In this document: piece by piece, positions 55,797 through 64,000 of the stretch
Layout of the letters: each line of letters starts with the position of its first letter
How positions within the stretch are numbered: position 1 is the stretch's first letter
NCBI RefSeq assembly: GCF_003719725.1
Contig: NZ_RIAX01000006.1
Location: 62,001-126,000, forward strand
Source of the DNA: Planococcus salinus
Lineage (GTDB): Bacteria; Bacillota; Bacilli; Bacillales_A; Planococcaceae
Direction: 5' to 3'
Length of the DNA: 64,000 nt
Notes under the pieces: generated by a model
Database searches by the model: none
Seen by the model: the letters and a program-made list of their open reading frames with translations, nothing else
Told to the model about the DNA's origin: nothing
Program-made: the position numbers and the translations under genes

Positions 55797-57409
55797 TTAA
55801 TCGAACGGTACACCCACAGCGAACCGATGAAAAAAATGGACGACACCCATAGATAAACTTCGTGCCAAAACCACACAGCCACCGAAATTCCCGTAAAAGA
55901 GAGAATTGAAAAGATCCCGGCAAACATTCGGCTTTGCAGACGCCGTTGGTATTCCCGCTCCTTGCCGTCCCGGTTTTCGAGGTAATGGCGAAGCCGCTCG
56001 GGCTCTTCCAAATAATTGATGACTTTCTGCGGAAACGCACGCAGCGGTCCGGTTGACTGAAGCAGCCAGCGGAACACATCTTCTTTTCCAAAGATGCGGT
56101 CGTCCCCTTTTTGGGAAGATGCCCATTCCAATACTTTCGGCCGCGCAATTCCCAACAAATCGACATTTGGATCCAATACATGGAGCACTCCGATAAACGT
56201 CGAAACCGCGCGCCCAAAAAAGGCAAATTCAGCCGGCAGCTGAACCGGCTGCGTCCGGACAATTTCCTGTATGTCCCGCAGCAGCCGCTCTACTACAAAA
56301 CTGTCCATTTGCATCAATTCATTCGACTCATAGGCCGTGACGAGTCGTGAAATCGTATCCGCAAGCAAGCGCCGGTCCGCCTGCGGAAGCAAAAACCGCA
56401 AATCTTCCAGCCCGTCAAGCACTTGGTCATAGTTTTTGAAAAGGATGCCTTCCGCAATCCGCAGCACCGCCTGAGAATCCGATTTGGTGATGACCCCTGT
56501 CATACCAAAATCAATCAGCACAATGGTTCCATCCGGTTTCAGCAGAATATTGCCGCCATGAGGATCGGCATGGAATTGGCCGCCGTACAACACCTGTTCC
56601 AAAAACAGCATAAAAAGCCGTTCCGAGATTTCCCGCCGGTCCAAACCGTGTTTTTCAATAAACGCCAGATCCGTTATACGCGCCCCTTCAATCCATTCCA
56701 TGACGAGCACGCGCCTTGTCGAAAACTCTTCATAGTATACGGGAAAATAAATGCTTTCCATATCACCGAAGCGATCTGCAAAAGAACGTCCACTATGTAA
56801 TTCCTTCAAAAAATTCAGTTCATTGCCGATGGTTTCGGTCATTTCCAAATACAATTGGGTAAAGTCGATTTGTTTGGAAAATGGAGTAAATGTTTTCGCC
56901 ATCCAGATGACAATCCGGATGGCCTGAAAGTCCGCCCGTAAGATGCGATCCGTTCCAGGACGCTGGACTTTCACCGCCACTTCTGTGCCGTCCTGCAATG
57001 TACCCTTATAAACTTCCCCAATAGAGGCCGAAGCCACGGCTGCATCCGATAAAGACGTTAAATAAGTTGTGTAAGGCGTGTTCCACTCCTTTTCCAGCAC
57101 GGAAACGATTTTTTCCCTTGGAATGGACGGCACACGGTCCGTCAGCCCTTCCAGCTCCACCAGAAAAGAAGGCGGCATGATATCGGCACGTGTGGACAGG
57201 AACTGGCCCAGTTTAATCATCAGGCCGCCGAGCTTCAACGCCAGTATTTTGTAATCCTTTGCTTGTTTCGTCACCATTTTGTTCCACTTCTCCATCACCA
57301 ACGGATTCCAGTCTCCGCGGTGGCGCCTATGGAAGAACAGCACTTGTAAATAGAACCTGACTGCCATAAGGACAATCCGGCTAATGCGGATGATTGGAAT
57401 ACGATTCAT
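55793..57409 (-). CDS. ABC1/UbiB/AarF-family atypical kinase
   Basis: The 538-residue protein kinase-like membrane-associated ATPase belongs to the UbiB/COQ8 family. The signature KxGQ helix is in GGLMIKLGQFLSTRADIMPP, the nucleotide loop is VASASIGEVYKG, the catalytic Lys is in VAVKVQRPG, and the Asp residues are in FHADPHGGNILL and LIDFGMTGV. Two C-terminal membrane helices lie at about 495-535. The ATG at 57409 follows AAAGGAGG; an extension to 57520 has no support. Relatives support isoprenoid quinone or lipid metabolism. Its exact target here is unknown. Confidence 0.93.
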   Translation of the reverse strand: MNRIPIIRISRIVLMAVRFYLQVLFFHRRHRGDWNPLVMEKWNKMVTKQAKDYKILALKLGGLMIKLGQFLSTRADIMPPSFLVELEGLTDRVPSIPREKIVSVLEKEWNTPYTTYLTSLSDAAVASASIGEVYKGTLQDGTEVAVKVQRPGTDRILRADFQAIRIVIWMAKTFTPFSKQIDFTQLYLEMTETIGNELNFLKELHSGRSFADRFGDMESIYFPVYYEEFSTRRVLVMEWIEGARITDLAFIEKHGLDRREISERLFMLFLEQVLYGGQFHADPHGGNILLKPDGTIVLIDFGMTGVITKSDSQAVLRIAEGILFKNYDQVLDGLEDLRFLLPQADRRLLADTISRLVTAYESNELMQMDSFVVERLLRDIQEIVRTQPVQLPAEFAFFGRAVSTFIGVLHVLDPNVDLLGIARPKVLEWASSQKGDDRIFGKEDVFRWLLQSTGPLRAFPQKVINYLEEPERLRHYLENRDGKEREYQRRLQSRMFAGIFSILSFTGISVAVWFWHEVYLWVSSIFFIGSLWVYRSIK

Positions 57410-57512
57410 GTAACGGTTCCTCCTTTGAATTTCATTATAAGGATTGTTGGCGGAATAGTCCAAAAAATGGTATGTTTGAAAAGCACAGCAGGTTTGATAA
57501 AGGGGGATGGAA

Positions 57513-58289
57513 ATGGACACAATCCATTACGAACAACAGGGAAGTCTGGCATTTATCACTTTCAACAGACCCGAAGCGATGAATGCCTTCAATTACGATA
57601 TGCTGGCGGAACTCGGACAAGTGGTGGAAGCGATCCGCATCAACCCGGACATCCGGGCAGTGGTATTTACAGGAGCAGGCGAAAAATCGTTCAGTGTGGG
57701 GGCCGATTTAAAAGAACGCAAAACATTGACCGAACAACATGTGAAACGCAACCTCTATAAAATTGGCGAAGTCTTCACGACAATTGAAAACCTGCCGCAG
57801 CCGACGATCGCCATGATCAACGGCTTTGCGTTCGGCGGTGGCATGGAACTCGCATTGGCGTGTGATTTCCGGATCATCGCAGACGACACCCGCATCGGGC
57901 TGACGGAAACAAGCTTAGCCATCATCCCGGGGGCGGGCGGCACACAGCGGTTGCCGAGACTGATTGGCGAAGCAAAGGCAATGGAGTTGATTTTGACGGC
58001 ACGCCGTTTGACCCCTGCAGAAGCGCTTGAATACGGTGTTGTAACCAAACTGGCAGCACGCGACAACTTGGCGGAAGTGACCGGGGAATTCGCCGATACA
58101 CTGCTTGCCAATGGACCGATTGCTTTGCAGCAGGCGAAGTTTGCCATCAAGAACGGCATGAACGCCGACTTGCAGACAGGGCTCCAGATCGAGCGGAAAG
58201 CGTACGAACTGACGATTCCGACAGAAGACCGCATCGAAGCGCTGAACGCCTTCGGTGACAAGCGGAAACCAGTGTTTAAAGGAAAATAA
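57513..58289 (+). CDS. Enoyl-CoA hydratase/isomerase family protein
   Basis: The 258-residue crotonase-fold enzyme most likely hydrates trans-2-enoyl-CoA in beta-oxidation. Motifs are FSVGADLKERK (oxyanion loop), MINGFAFGGGMELALACDFR (second oxyanion glycine and first catalytic Glu region), and LTETSLAIIPGAGGTQRLPR carrying the second catalytic Glu. The ATG at 57513 lies six bases from AAAGGGGG. An in-frame ATG at 57507 lies within that spacer. It is monocistronic with a terminator and divergent from the UbiB gene. Confidence 0.93.
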   Translation: MDTIHYEQQGSLAFITFNRPEAMNAFNYDMLAELGQVVEAIRINPDIRAVVFTGAGEKSFSVGADLKERKTLTEQHVKRNLYKIGEVFTTIENLPQPTIAMINGFAFGGGMELALACDFRIIADDTRIGLTETSLAIIPGAGGTQRLPRLIGEAKAMELILTARRLTPAEALEYGVVTKLAARDNLAEVTGEFADTLLANGPIALQQAKFAIKNGMNADLQTGLQIERKAYELTIPTEDRIEALNAFGDKRKPVFKGK

Positions 58290-58320
58290 CCATCCAAAGA
58301 GCTATTCCATAAGCATAAAA

Positions 58321-58355
58321 AAACAGGTGGAGAAAATTCTCCACCTGTTTTTGAT
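58321..58355 (+). terminator. Terminator of the enoyl-CoA hydratase gene
   Basis: Fourteen-base-pair stem AAACAGGTGGAGAA/TTCTCCACCTGTTT followed by TTGATATTT. A-rich on the 5' side, so possibly bidirectional. Confidence 0.9.
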
Positions 58356-58420
58356 ATTTACTGCTTCTGCTACTTTGATCTCTTGATTGAGCATAAAAAT
58401 TCTTCATCACAAGGAAACAA

Positions 58421-58548
58421 AGTTGTTTGGAGTGCAGGCGCTCGACTCCTGCGGGAACAGCACGAGCCGAAGACCCTGGAGCGAGCAGAGCGAGTGAAGC
58501 GGCTGAGGCCGTGCCCGCGGAAAGCGAGCGCCGGAACGGAAAACAACT
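58421..58548. repeat. GC-rich inverted-repeat intergenic element
   Basis: AGTTGTTT (58421-58428) and GGCGCTCG (58437-58444) recur as reverse complements at 58541-58548 and 58525-58532, bounding a 128-base GC-rich element that includes CTCCTGCGGGAACAG and TGCCCGCGGAAAGCG. The inner modules resemble those near 11.55-11.74 kb in reverse orientation. It sits directly after the S9 peptidase stop and may also act as its transcript end. Confidence 0.75.
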
Positions 58549-58564
58549 CTTTTCTATATCATCC

Positions 58565-60547
58565 TTATAAATACTTTTCCATCCAGCCTGTAATCTGTTC
58601 CAGGCGGGCAAAACGCAGATTCGGTTTACCGGTGCGCGACAAGTTATGGTCGGCTTCTGGGAAACGGACAAATTCCGTTTCTTTACCCATGCTCTTCAAC
58701 GTAATATACAGCTGTTCGGATTGCTCGATCGGGCAGCGGTAATCGTTTTCCGAATGGAGAATCAACAACGGCGTTTCCACGTTTTTCGCGTACTTCAACG
58801 GAGAATGGCTCCATAACTTATCGACATCCGTCATATCGGCACCAATTTGCCAATCGCTGAAGTAATAGCCGATATCCGACACACCGAAGAACGAAATCCA
58901 GTTGGAAATCGAACGCTGTGTAACAGCTGCCTTGAAACGGTTGGTATGACCGACAATCCAGTTGGTCATAAATCCGCCGTAGCTGCCGCCTGTAACGCCG
59001 AGGCGCTTCGTGTCAATCCAGCTGTTTGCGGCAATGACATCATCAAGGGATTTCATGATGTCTTCGTAATCGCCGCCACCGTAATCCCCCCGCACTTCAT
59101 TGACAAATTCCTGGCTGTAACCGTGGCTGCCGCGTGGGTTGACGAATAACACACCGTACCCCTGAGCTGCCAACAATTGCATTTCATGGACGAATGTATT
59201 GGCGTACATGGCATGTGGGCCCCCGTGGATATTGACGACCAGCGGGTATTTCTTTCCTTTTTTGAATCCATAAGGCTTGATAAGCCAGCCATGGACCGCC
59301 CAGTCTTTTGCGCCTCTGGCAATAATCAGTTCCGGTGCAATCAATTCCGTTTCTTCCAAATAGGTTTTATTGAAATCAGTGAGAGCTTCCCGTTCGCCCG
59401 TTGCAATGGTCAGTTTATATAATTCACCGGGGTTGACCGGGTTGCTGATGGTGGCCAGCGCAAAAGAACCGTCACGCGAGATGTCATAGCCGTATACATG
59501 CTCTAAATCAGGAGACGCCGGATACAAGGCACCATCCAAGGAAGCAAAATACAGGCGTACATCGCCCATTGCGGACACCTGGAAATACAAATGATCATCT
59601 TTTGTCCAGACAGCAAGCGGCGCGTTCGCTCCCTGCTGATGGTCTGCTGCCACATAATCGCCAACCGGCAAATCCAGGCTTTCCGTCAGGCAAACACGTG
59701 ATTTTCCGTTGACGTCCGCGACATACAGCTCCATATGCGTGGCGTTTTCAAATTGGCGCGTGTTGCCGCCGAACGCAATTTTCGTGTCGTCATGGGAAAA
59801 AGCCGCTCCTCCGAAAGGTCCTTCTTCCTCGATCAACACCGTTTCTTTTTTCTTGTCAGTATCATAAACATACAGCGACTGGCGGAACACAAAATCGAGA
59901 TTTTCTTCACGTGTCACACCGTATACCACTTTCCCACCGTCATGGGACACCGCTTCCAGGCTGTACTGATAATTCCCTTCTGTGATCTGCTCCACTTCTT
60001 TGGACTCGATGTCAATCATACCGATGTGTCGGTGGTACTCTTTCGGCAACAAGCCCAGGCCGTCCGCTTTGTACTTCATCTTATCGACGACATACGGTTC
60101 CGGTTTTTTCTTTTCATCTTTGTCTTTTTCCTCTTTATCGGTGAAGGTCTTGCCTTCTTTGACAAGTGCGCTGAACCAGATTTTCTTGTTGCATGGAGAC
60201 CAGCGGAAACCGGTGACGCCTTTTTCGAAATCCGTCACGGCTCGTGCTTCTCCGCCCTGGGCCGAGATGATGTATACCTGGTTTTGGTCGTCGCGATTGG
60301 ACAGAAAAGCTACGGATTTTCCGTCTTCAGACCATTGAGGGGAAGAAACACGTTCTTTGCCCTGTGTCCATTGTGTCACTTCTCCAGTTATCAAATCGAC
60401 ATGATAGAGATGAGCAATGTATGTATTGTCTTCTTCATTGATATGCGTCCGTACGAAAACAGCCCGTTTGCCATCCGGTGAAATCTTTGGATCTGTCACT
60501 GACACCAATTTGGTTAAGTCTTTTATTTCTACCGCTTTTTTCTCCAC
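58565..60547 (-). CDS. S9-family prolyl oligopeptidase/acylaminoacyl-peptidase
   Basis: The 660-residue serine peptidase has an N-terminal beta-propeller (about 10-390, with PD40-like repeats such as VSSPQWSEDGKSVAFLSNRD and GAAFSHDDTKIAFGG) and a C-terminal alpha/beta hydrolase domain. The triad is visible: Ser in GVTGGSYGGFMTNW, Asp in LILHSENDYRCP and His in FPEADHNLSR. The start is a GTG at 60547 behind GGAGG. There is no signal peptide, so it should degrade oligopeptides in the cytoplasm. It is a single gene. Confidence 0.93.
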   Translation of the reverse strand: MEKKAVEIKDLTKLVSVTDPKISPDGKRAVFVRTHINEEDNTYIAHLYHVDLITGEVTQWTQGKERVSSPQWSEDGKSVAFLSNRDDQNQVYIISAQGGEARAVTDFEKGVTGFRWSPCNKKIWFSALVKEGKTFTDKEEKDKDEKKKPEPYVVDKMKYKADGLGLLPKEYHRHIGMIDIESKEVEQITEGNYQYSLEAVSHDGGKVVYGVTREENLDFVFRQSLYVYDTDKKKETVLIEEEGPFGGAAFSHDDTKIAFGGNTRQFENATHMELYVADVNGKSRVCLTESLDLPVGDYVAADHQQGANAPLAVWTKDDHLYFQVSAMGDVRLYFASLDGALYPASPDLEHVYGYDISRDGSFALATISNPVNPGELYKLTIATGEREALTDFNKTYLEETELIAPELIIARGAKDWAVHGWLIKPYGFKKGKKYPLVVNIHGGPHAMYANTFVHEMQLLAAQGYGVLFVNPRGSHGYSQEFVNEVRGDYGGGDYEDIMKSLDDVIAANSWIDTKRLGVTGGSYGGFMTNWIVGHTNRFKAAVTQRSISNWISFFGVSDIGYYFSDWQIGADMTDVDKLWSHSPLKYAKNVETPLLILHSENDYRCPIEQSEQLYITLKSMGKETEFVRFPEADHNLSRTGKPNLRFARLEQITGWMEKYL

Positions 60548-60638
60548 TTGAAGTCCTCCTTGCAGGAATTATTTCGATAATCGCAATACTTGCTTCTTTA
60601 CTATAATGAAAAAACTCAGTGTTTTCAATTAAATCATT

Positions 60639-60669
60639 CAAAAATAGGCTCCGGAGTTAATCCGGAGCC
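60639..60669 (-). terminator. Terminator of the acyl-CoA ligase gene
   Basis: GGCTCCGGA/TCCGGAGCC stem with a five-base loop, then TATTTTTG on the minus strand. Confidence 0.9.
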
Positions 60670-60735
60670 ATATCCATCTCTCGTTATTCACTTTACTTCC
60701 CACGAACACAGCAAATTACTGGTCATGCTTTCTTG

Positions 60736-62289
60736 TTACTTGCTGATTGCCTGATCTTTCAGTGCACGGCGCAAGATTTTACCGGTTGTGTTTTTCGGCA
60801 GCTCGTCAAGAATTTCAATATGTTTCGGCACCTTATATTTTGCCAGGTGTTCAGCGCAATAACTTTTCAATTCGTCTATCGTAAGGTCCTGGTCTTTCAG
60901 AACAACATACGCATGGACCGCTTCCCCGAAATCGGGATCCGGCAAGCCGACCACTGCCGCTTCGGTAATGCCTGGATGTGTAAACAGCACTTCCTCCACT
61001 TCACGCGGATAGACATTGTAGCCGCCAACAATCACCAAATCTTTTTTGCGGTCGACGATAAAGAAATAACCTTCCTCATCCACGCGTGCCAAGTCCCCTG
61101 TATACAGCCAGCCATCCCGGATGGTGGCGCTTGTTTCTTCCGGCATTTTGTAATAACCTTTCATGACATTCGGGCCGCGTACGATCAATTCGCCCACTTC
61201 TCCAGGAGGCACTTCTTCTCCCAGTTCATTGACCACTTTGTTTTCCACATTGATGATCGAAGTTCCGATCGATCCAGCTTTCCGTTCACGGTCCACTGGA
61301 TTAAAGCAAGTAACCGGTGATGCTTCCGATAACCCATATCCTTCGGAAACCCGGACGTTGAATTTGTTCTCGAAATTATGCAGCAATGCCACAGGCAAAG
61401 CGGAACCGCCGGAAATCGCCAGACGGACTGTATTGAAATCTGCCGGATCCACATCCGGATATTGATACATGAAGTTGTACATAGTCGGCACTCCGGCAAA
61501 AACTGTTGCCTTCCGGGATTTAACGGCGTCAAACACCTCTTTCGGATTAAAGCGCGGGACCAGCACAATTTCCGCTCCTTGCATAAGTGGTGCGTTGACT
61601 ACCACTGTAAGCGCAAATACATGGAAGACCGGCAAAGTGGCAATCACACGGTCATCCGGCGTCATTTTCAAATATTCGCCAACATCCCGTGCATTGGAAT
61701 ACAGGTTCCCATGCGTCAGCATCGCACCTTTCGGCTTGCCGGTAGTTCCTGAAGTATACAGGATGACCGCGTTATCGTCTGTAGCCACTTCGACTTCTGT
61801 CCCGATAGCCGGCGCTTTTTTGAGAAGTTCCGTAAAATCAGAAACCTTTCCTTTCACTTCCGTCGGCAATTGCTGCAGTTTACCCGCAAGGTCCGGCTCT
61901 GTTTCGCACATAATATAATCCGCCACCGCCGGAAATGCCAAGTGCGCTTTTTCCACCAACGGCAGGAGTTTATCCAGTGCAATAACCACCTTCGCATCGC
62001 TGTTCTTTACAATGTAAGCGATTTCATCAGGGCTGTAGATCGGGTTGATCGGAACAGCTGTAGCACCAAGACGCATCGTTGCGTATAACGAAATTAAAAA
62101 ATGAGGTGTATTGCTCAAAAGAAATGCGACATGGTCCCCTTTTTCCACGCCCAATTCCTGCAAAGCCCCTGCAAATTTCGCTACTGACTGATCAAATTCA
62201 CCATAGGTCGTACCTTTTCCCATGAAATGATACGCCGTTCTATGAGGTTCTTGCGATGCAATGCCTTGAACACTTGTGACTAAATTCAT
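60736..62289 (-). CDS. Long-chain fatty acid-CoA ligase (LcfB/YhfL-like)
   Basis: The 517-residue adenylate-forming enzyme activates fatty acids to acyl-CoA. Motifs are ILYTSGTTGKPKGAML (P-loop), GYGLSEASPVTCFNP, YTGDLARVDEEGYFFIVDRK, DLVIVGGYNVYPREVEEVLF, and the C-terminal catalytic Lys in LPKNTTGKILRR. I start at the ATG at 62289 (MNLVTSVQGI) behind GAGGG; the frame extends to 62325 across the FadR operator. The size and FadR site suit the B. subtilis LcfB group. It shares a FadR-type pathway with the enoyl-CoA hydratase nearby. Confidence 0.93.
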   Translation of the reverse strand: MNLVTSVQGIASQEPHRTAYHFMGKGTTYGEFDQSVAKFAGALQELGVEKGDHVAFLLSNTPHFLISLYATMRLGATAVPINPIYSPDEIAYIVKNSDAKVVIALDKLLPLVEKAHLAFPAVADYIMCETEPDLAGKLQQLPTEVKGKVSDFTELLKKAPAIGTEVEVATDDNAVILYTSGTTGKPKGAMLTHGNLYSNARDVGEYLKMTPDDRVIATLPVFHVFALTVVVNAPLMQGAEIVLVPRFNPKEVFDAVKSRKATVFAGVPTMYNFMYQYPDVDPADFNTVRLAISGGSALPVALLHNFENKFNVRVSEGYGLSEASPVTCFNPVDRERKAGSIGTSIINVENKVVNELGEEVPPGEVGELIVRGPNVMKGYYKMPEETSATIRDGWLYTGDLARVDEEGYFFIVDRKKDLVIVGGYNVYPREVEEVLFTHPGITEAAVVGLPDPDFGEAVHAYVVLKDQDLTIDELKSYCAEHLAKYKVPKHIEILDELPKNTTGKILRRALKDQAISK

Positions 62290-62310
62290 CTTCCCATCCC
62301 TCTTTCGCGT

Positions 62311-62328
62311 TGAATGAATACTCATTCA
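62311..62328 (-). promoter_or_regulatory. FadR operator of the acyl-CoA ligase gene
   Basis: TGAATGA-ATAC-TCATTCA has perfect seven-base inverted arms and fits the Bacillus FadR (YsiA) consensus TGAATGAMTANTCATTCA. It lies between the promoter and the binding site, so repression is expected until long-chain acyl-CoA accumulates. Confidence 0.87.
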
Positions 62329-62344
62329 TATTTTAACTCTTTTC

Positions 62345-62373
62345 ATTATAAAATAAATCTTCAGACAATACAA
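62345..62373 (-). promoter_or_regulatory. Promoter of the acyl-CoA ligase gene
   Basis: Minus strand -35 TTGTAT (62368-62373), 17-base spacer, -10 TATAAT (62345-62350), just upstream of the FadR operator. Confidence 0.8.
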
Positions 62374-62400
62374 CAGGCATCATGATTTTCATGATGCCTG
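62374..62400 (-). terminator. Hairpin at the end of the FtsX-type permease gene
   Basis: CAGGCATCATGA/TCATGATGCCTG stem of 12 base pairs overlapping the permease stop. The following T-rich tract (TTGTATTG) is short and doubles as the next promoter -35, so termination may be incomplete. Confidence 0.65.
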
Positions 62401-64000
62401 CAAATGGGCGATGTAGCGCCAGCGGATCAAAAAGAAATACAGGACCTGCGCCAATGTAAAACCACCGAGCACAAGCGCCATCTCCACCAAAATCGACAAT
62501 TGGGCAAACTCATCCCACACTACCTGCAGAGAGATAAAAGCAAAGGCGCTGTGCAAAAGTGCCAGCGTCCATGGCAGGAAGAATTGAGGCACCAGTTGCC
62601 GGTTAACAATTCTTCCAAGTTCTTTGTCCGTCATGCCTAATCGAACCAACAGCAAATACTGTTTCCGATCCCGTTCGAGTCCCGTATACAGTTTGAAGTA
62701 GATAAAGCTTCCGGCGGCCAGCAGGAATACCGCTGCCACCATGACACCAATGAACAACAGCAGGGCAAAAGAAGATTTGAACCAGCGGTACTCTTCTCCC
62801 GGGTTTTCAAAAAAGAAGTTCAAACCACTGAAATCTTCAGATTCCAAAGCTTCTTCTACAATGCTTGCCAACCCTGCCCCGACAGCGGCTGTTTCCTCCC
62901 ACTCCGGAATGTGAAATGCATAATAAGTGAAAGTGGACTGGCCCGCCGCATAACCCATAAGCGGCTCGTCAACTGCCGCGAAATCAGCGTCATTAACCAC
63001 AATGCTGTTGTAATTCAATGTGTGAATCGGAAACATCAGCTGCGGATAGACCGCATTGATCGACAGCGGCACCTCACTTTCCATTAACACCGTTTCAACC
63101 TGGCTGTCTGCCAGTATATCCAGCGATTCCTTCGAATAAGGAATAAACAGCGCTTGGCCTTGAGCAGGGTTGACCGGCTCATAGCCGAGTGCCACGGCCA
63201 AACGGTTAAAGTCGGATGCCGAGACAATGTCCACGTCGTTTCCCGTAAAGCTGGATGTCTGCCGTTTCACAGTCAATGGAACCAGGTCATACGCTAAGCG
63301 TTCGTTTTCCAGTTCCTGTGTCAGGCCATCGATGTGCTGCTGTTCCTCATCGTTGCCATTAAACGAAATATAAATCAGGCCAAGCGGATTGGATTCGCGG
63401 AAATCGCCTGTATAGGAAGTGAACGACGCCAGTGTTCCCACTGTCAAAAATGCTACCGTCGAAACGATGGTAACGATAAAAAACATTTGGGCGCTGTCCT
63501 TCAGTTTGACTGACGATTCAGCCAAAGAAACAAGGCGGGTTTTATTCCAATAAATACTTTTGTTCTTTTTGTACATATTCAAAAGAAAATGGATGGAATG
63601 CGTAAAAAACAGATACGTACCAAGCGTTGCAAGCGGCGGGACGATCAGCACCATCATATAGACCGTGGCGTCGGTAACCACTGATGCCAGTACGTAGGAC
63701 AACGCCAACAGCAAAAGGCCAGTGTAGGAAAGAACTGTCGAGGACTTTGTCACTTCTTCTGTTTTCCAGTACCCCTGCAGCAAATCGATCACCCGTTTTG
63801 TACGGATAAAAGACACACTGATGAGCGTGATGATGATGAACAGGCTGGCAAAAGCGGCAATCGTCAAAACGAACGGCTGCCACGAAACATACAGTGGCAA
63901 AGCCTCCAGCTGCATGATTTCACGGCCGATCATGAAGAAAAATTTCGTAAAAGCAAAACCGAAAGCGATCCCCGTAACGGTGGAAACCCCGCCGAGGATC
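62389..64000 (-). CDS. FtsX-like ABC transporter permease (BceB type), 5' end cut by window edge
   Basis: At least 537 codons of a MacB/FtsX-type permease; the frame is open to the window edge (upstream residues read ILGGVSTVTGIAFGFAFTKF). Membrane segments lie near the start, with ALSYVLASVVTDATVYMMVL and IVPPLATLGTYLFFTHSIHF, then VTIVSTVAFLTVGTLASFTS. A large extracytoplasmic domain (about 200 residues) follows, then three C-terminal helices. This layout is that of BceB-like permeases that detoxify peptide antibiotics. The partner ATPase would lie upstream, outside the window, so the substrate is uncertain. Confidence 0.85.
   Translation of the reverse strand, partial: ILGGVSTVTGIAFGFAFTKFFFMIGREIMQLEALPLYVSWQPFVLTIAAFASLFIIITLISVSFIRTKRVIDLLQGYWKTEEVTKSSTVLSYTGLLLLALSYVLASVVTDATVYMMVLIVPPLATLGTYLFFTHSIHFLLNMYKKNKSIYWNKTRLVSLAESSVKLKDSAQMFFIVTIVSTVAFLTVGTLASFTSYTGDFRESNPLGLIYISFNGNDEEQQHIDGLTQELENERLAYDLVPLTVKRQTSSFTGNDVDIVSASDFNRLAVALGYEPVNPAQGQALFIPYSKESLDILADSQVETVLMESEVPLSINAVYPQLMFPIHTLNYNSIVVNDADFAAVDEPLMGYAAGQSTFTYYAFHIPEWEETAAVGAGLASIVEEALESEDFSGLNFFFENPGEEYRWFKSSFALLLFIGVMVAAVFLLAAGSFIYFKLYTGLERDRKQYLLLVRLGMTDKELGRIVNRQLVPQFFLPWTLALLHSAFAFISLQVVWDEFAQLSILVEMALVLGGFTLAQVLYFFLIRWRYIAHLQAS

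Noticed and set aside
59735-60481. Long plus-strand frame (248 codons) opposite the S9 peptidase
   Set aside because: It is antisense to a clearly coding gene and rich in Phe/His/Arg as expected for the complement. No start site is visible.

Overview
The window comes from a low-to-moderate GC Gram-positive bacterium of the order Bacillales, probably family Planococcaceae (Planococcus/Planomicrobium-like). The order-level call rests on strong GGAGG ribosome binding sites, frequent GTG/TTG starts, CggR, Crh, HPr kinase, ComK and WhiA, and on a gene order matching the Bacillus subtilis smpB-to-uvrB region. The family-level call is an inference from overall similarity and from GC-rich intergenic repeats.

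Bases 1-39,400 are a conserved housekeeping block, nearly all on the minus strand. In transcription order (right to left) it holds uvrB-uvrA under a LexA box; yvlB; a K+ channel with an M20 peptidase; hprK-lgt-yvoD-ppaX-yvoF; the complete histidine operon hisZGDBHAF-hisIE; a TPR protein; trxB; nudix-rapZ-yvcK-whiA-crh; clpP (plus strand) beside tRNA-Arg; the glycolytic operon cggR-gapA-pgk-tpiA-gpmI-eno with a clear CggR operator; secG; and est-rnr-smpB. The smpB gene is cut by the left edge.

Bases 39,400-53,600 are accessory and regulatory: a Phd/RelE-type toxin-antitoxin pair, orphan membrane proteins, a PadR-controlled membrane protein with a perfect 26-bp operator, two small Xre-regulator/membrane-protein modules that share a GTAAA-N6-TTTAC operator, a flavin-type oxidoreductase, an antibiotic-resistance-type ABC-F protein behind an apparent leader peptide and attenuator, a decayed MocR-type fragment, a DUF554 protein, a MerR regulator, and an ECF sigma/anti-sigma pair.

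Bases 53,600-64,000 hold comK with its IDEAL-domain neighbour and a YhjD-like protein, followed by lipid and peptide metabolism genes: a UbiB-family kinase, enoyl-CoA hydratase, S9 peptidase, an acyl-CoA ligase under a FadR box, and a FtsX-type permease cut by the right edge. In B. subtilis, as I recall, the comK neighbourhood lies far from the uvr/his/gap block, so a rearrangement junction probably lies between about 39 and 54 kb, where the accessory genes are.

Several intergenic gaps contain GC-rich repeats: a tandem array of about 123-bp units at 16.6-16.9 kb, and dispersed inverted-repeat elements near 11.6, 42.5-42.9 and 58.4 kb. These hold no gene I can support.
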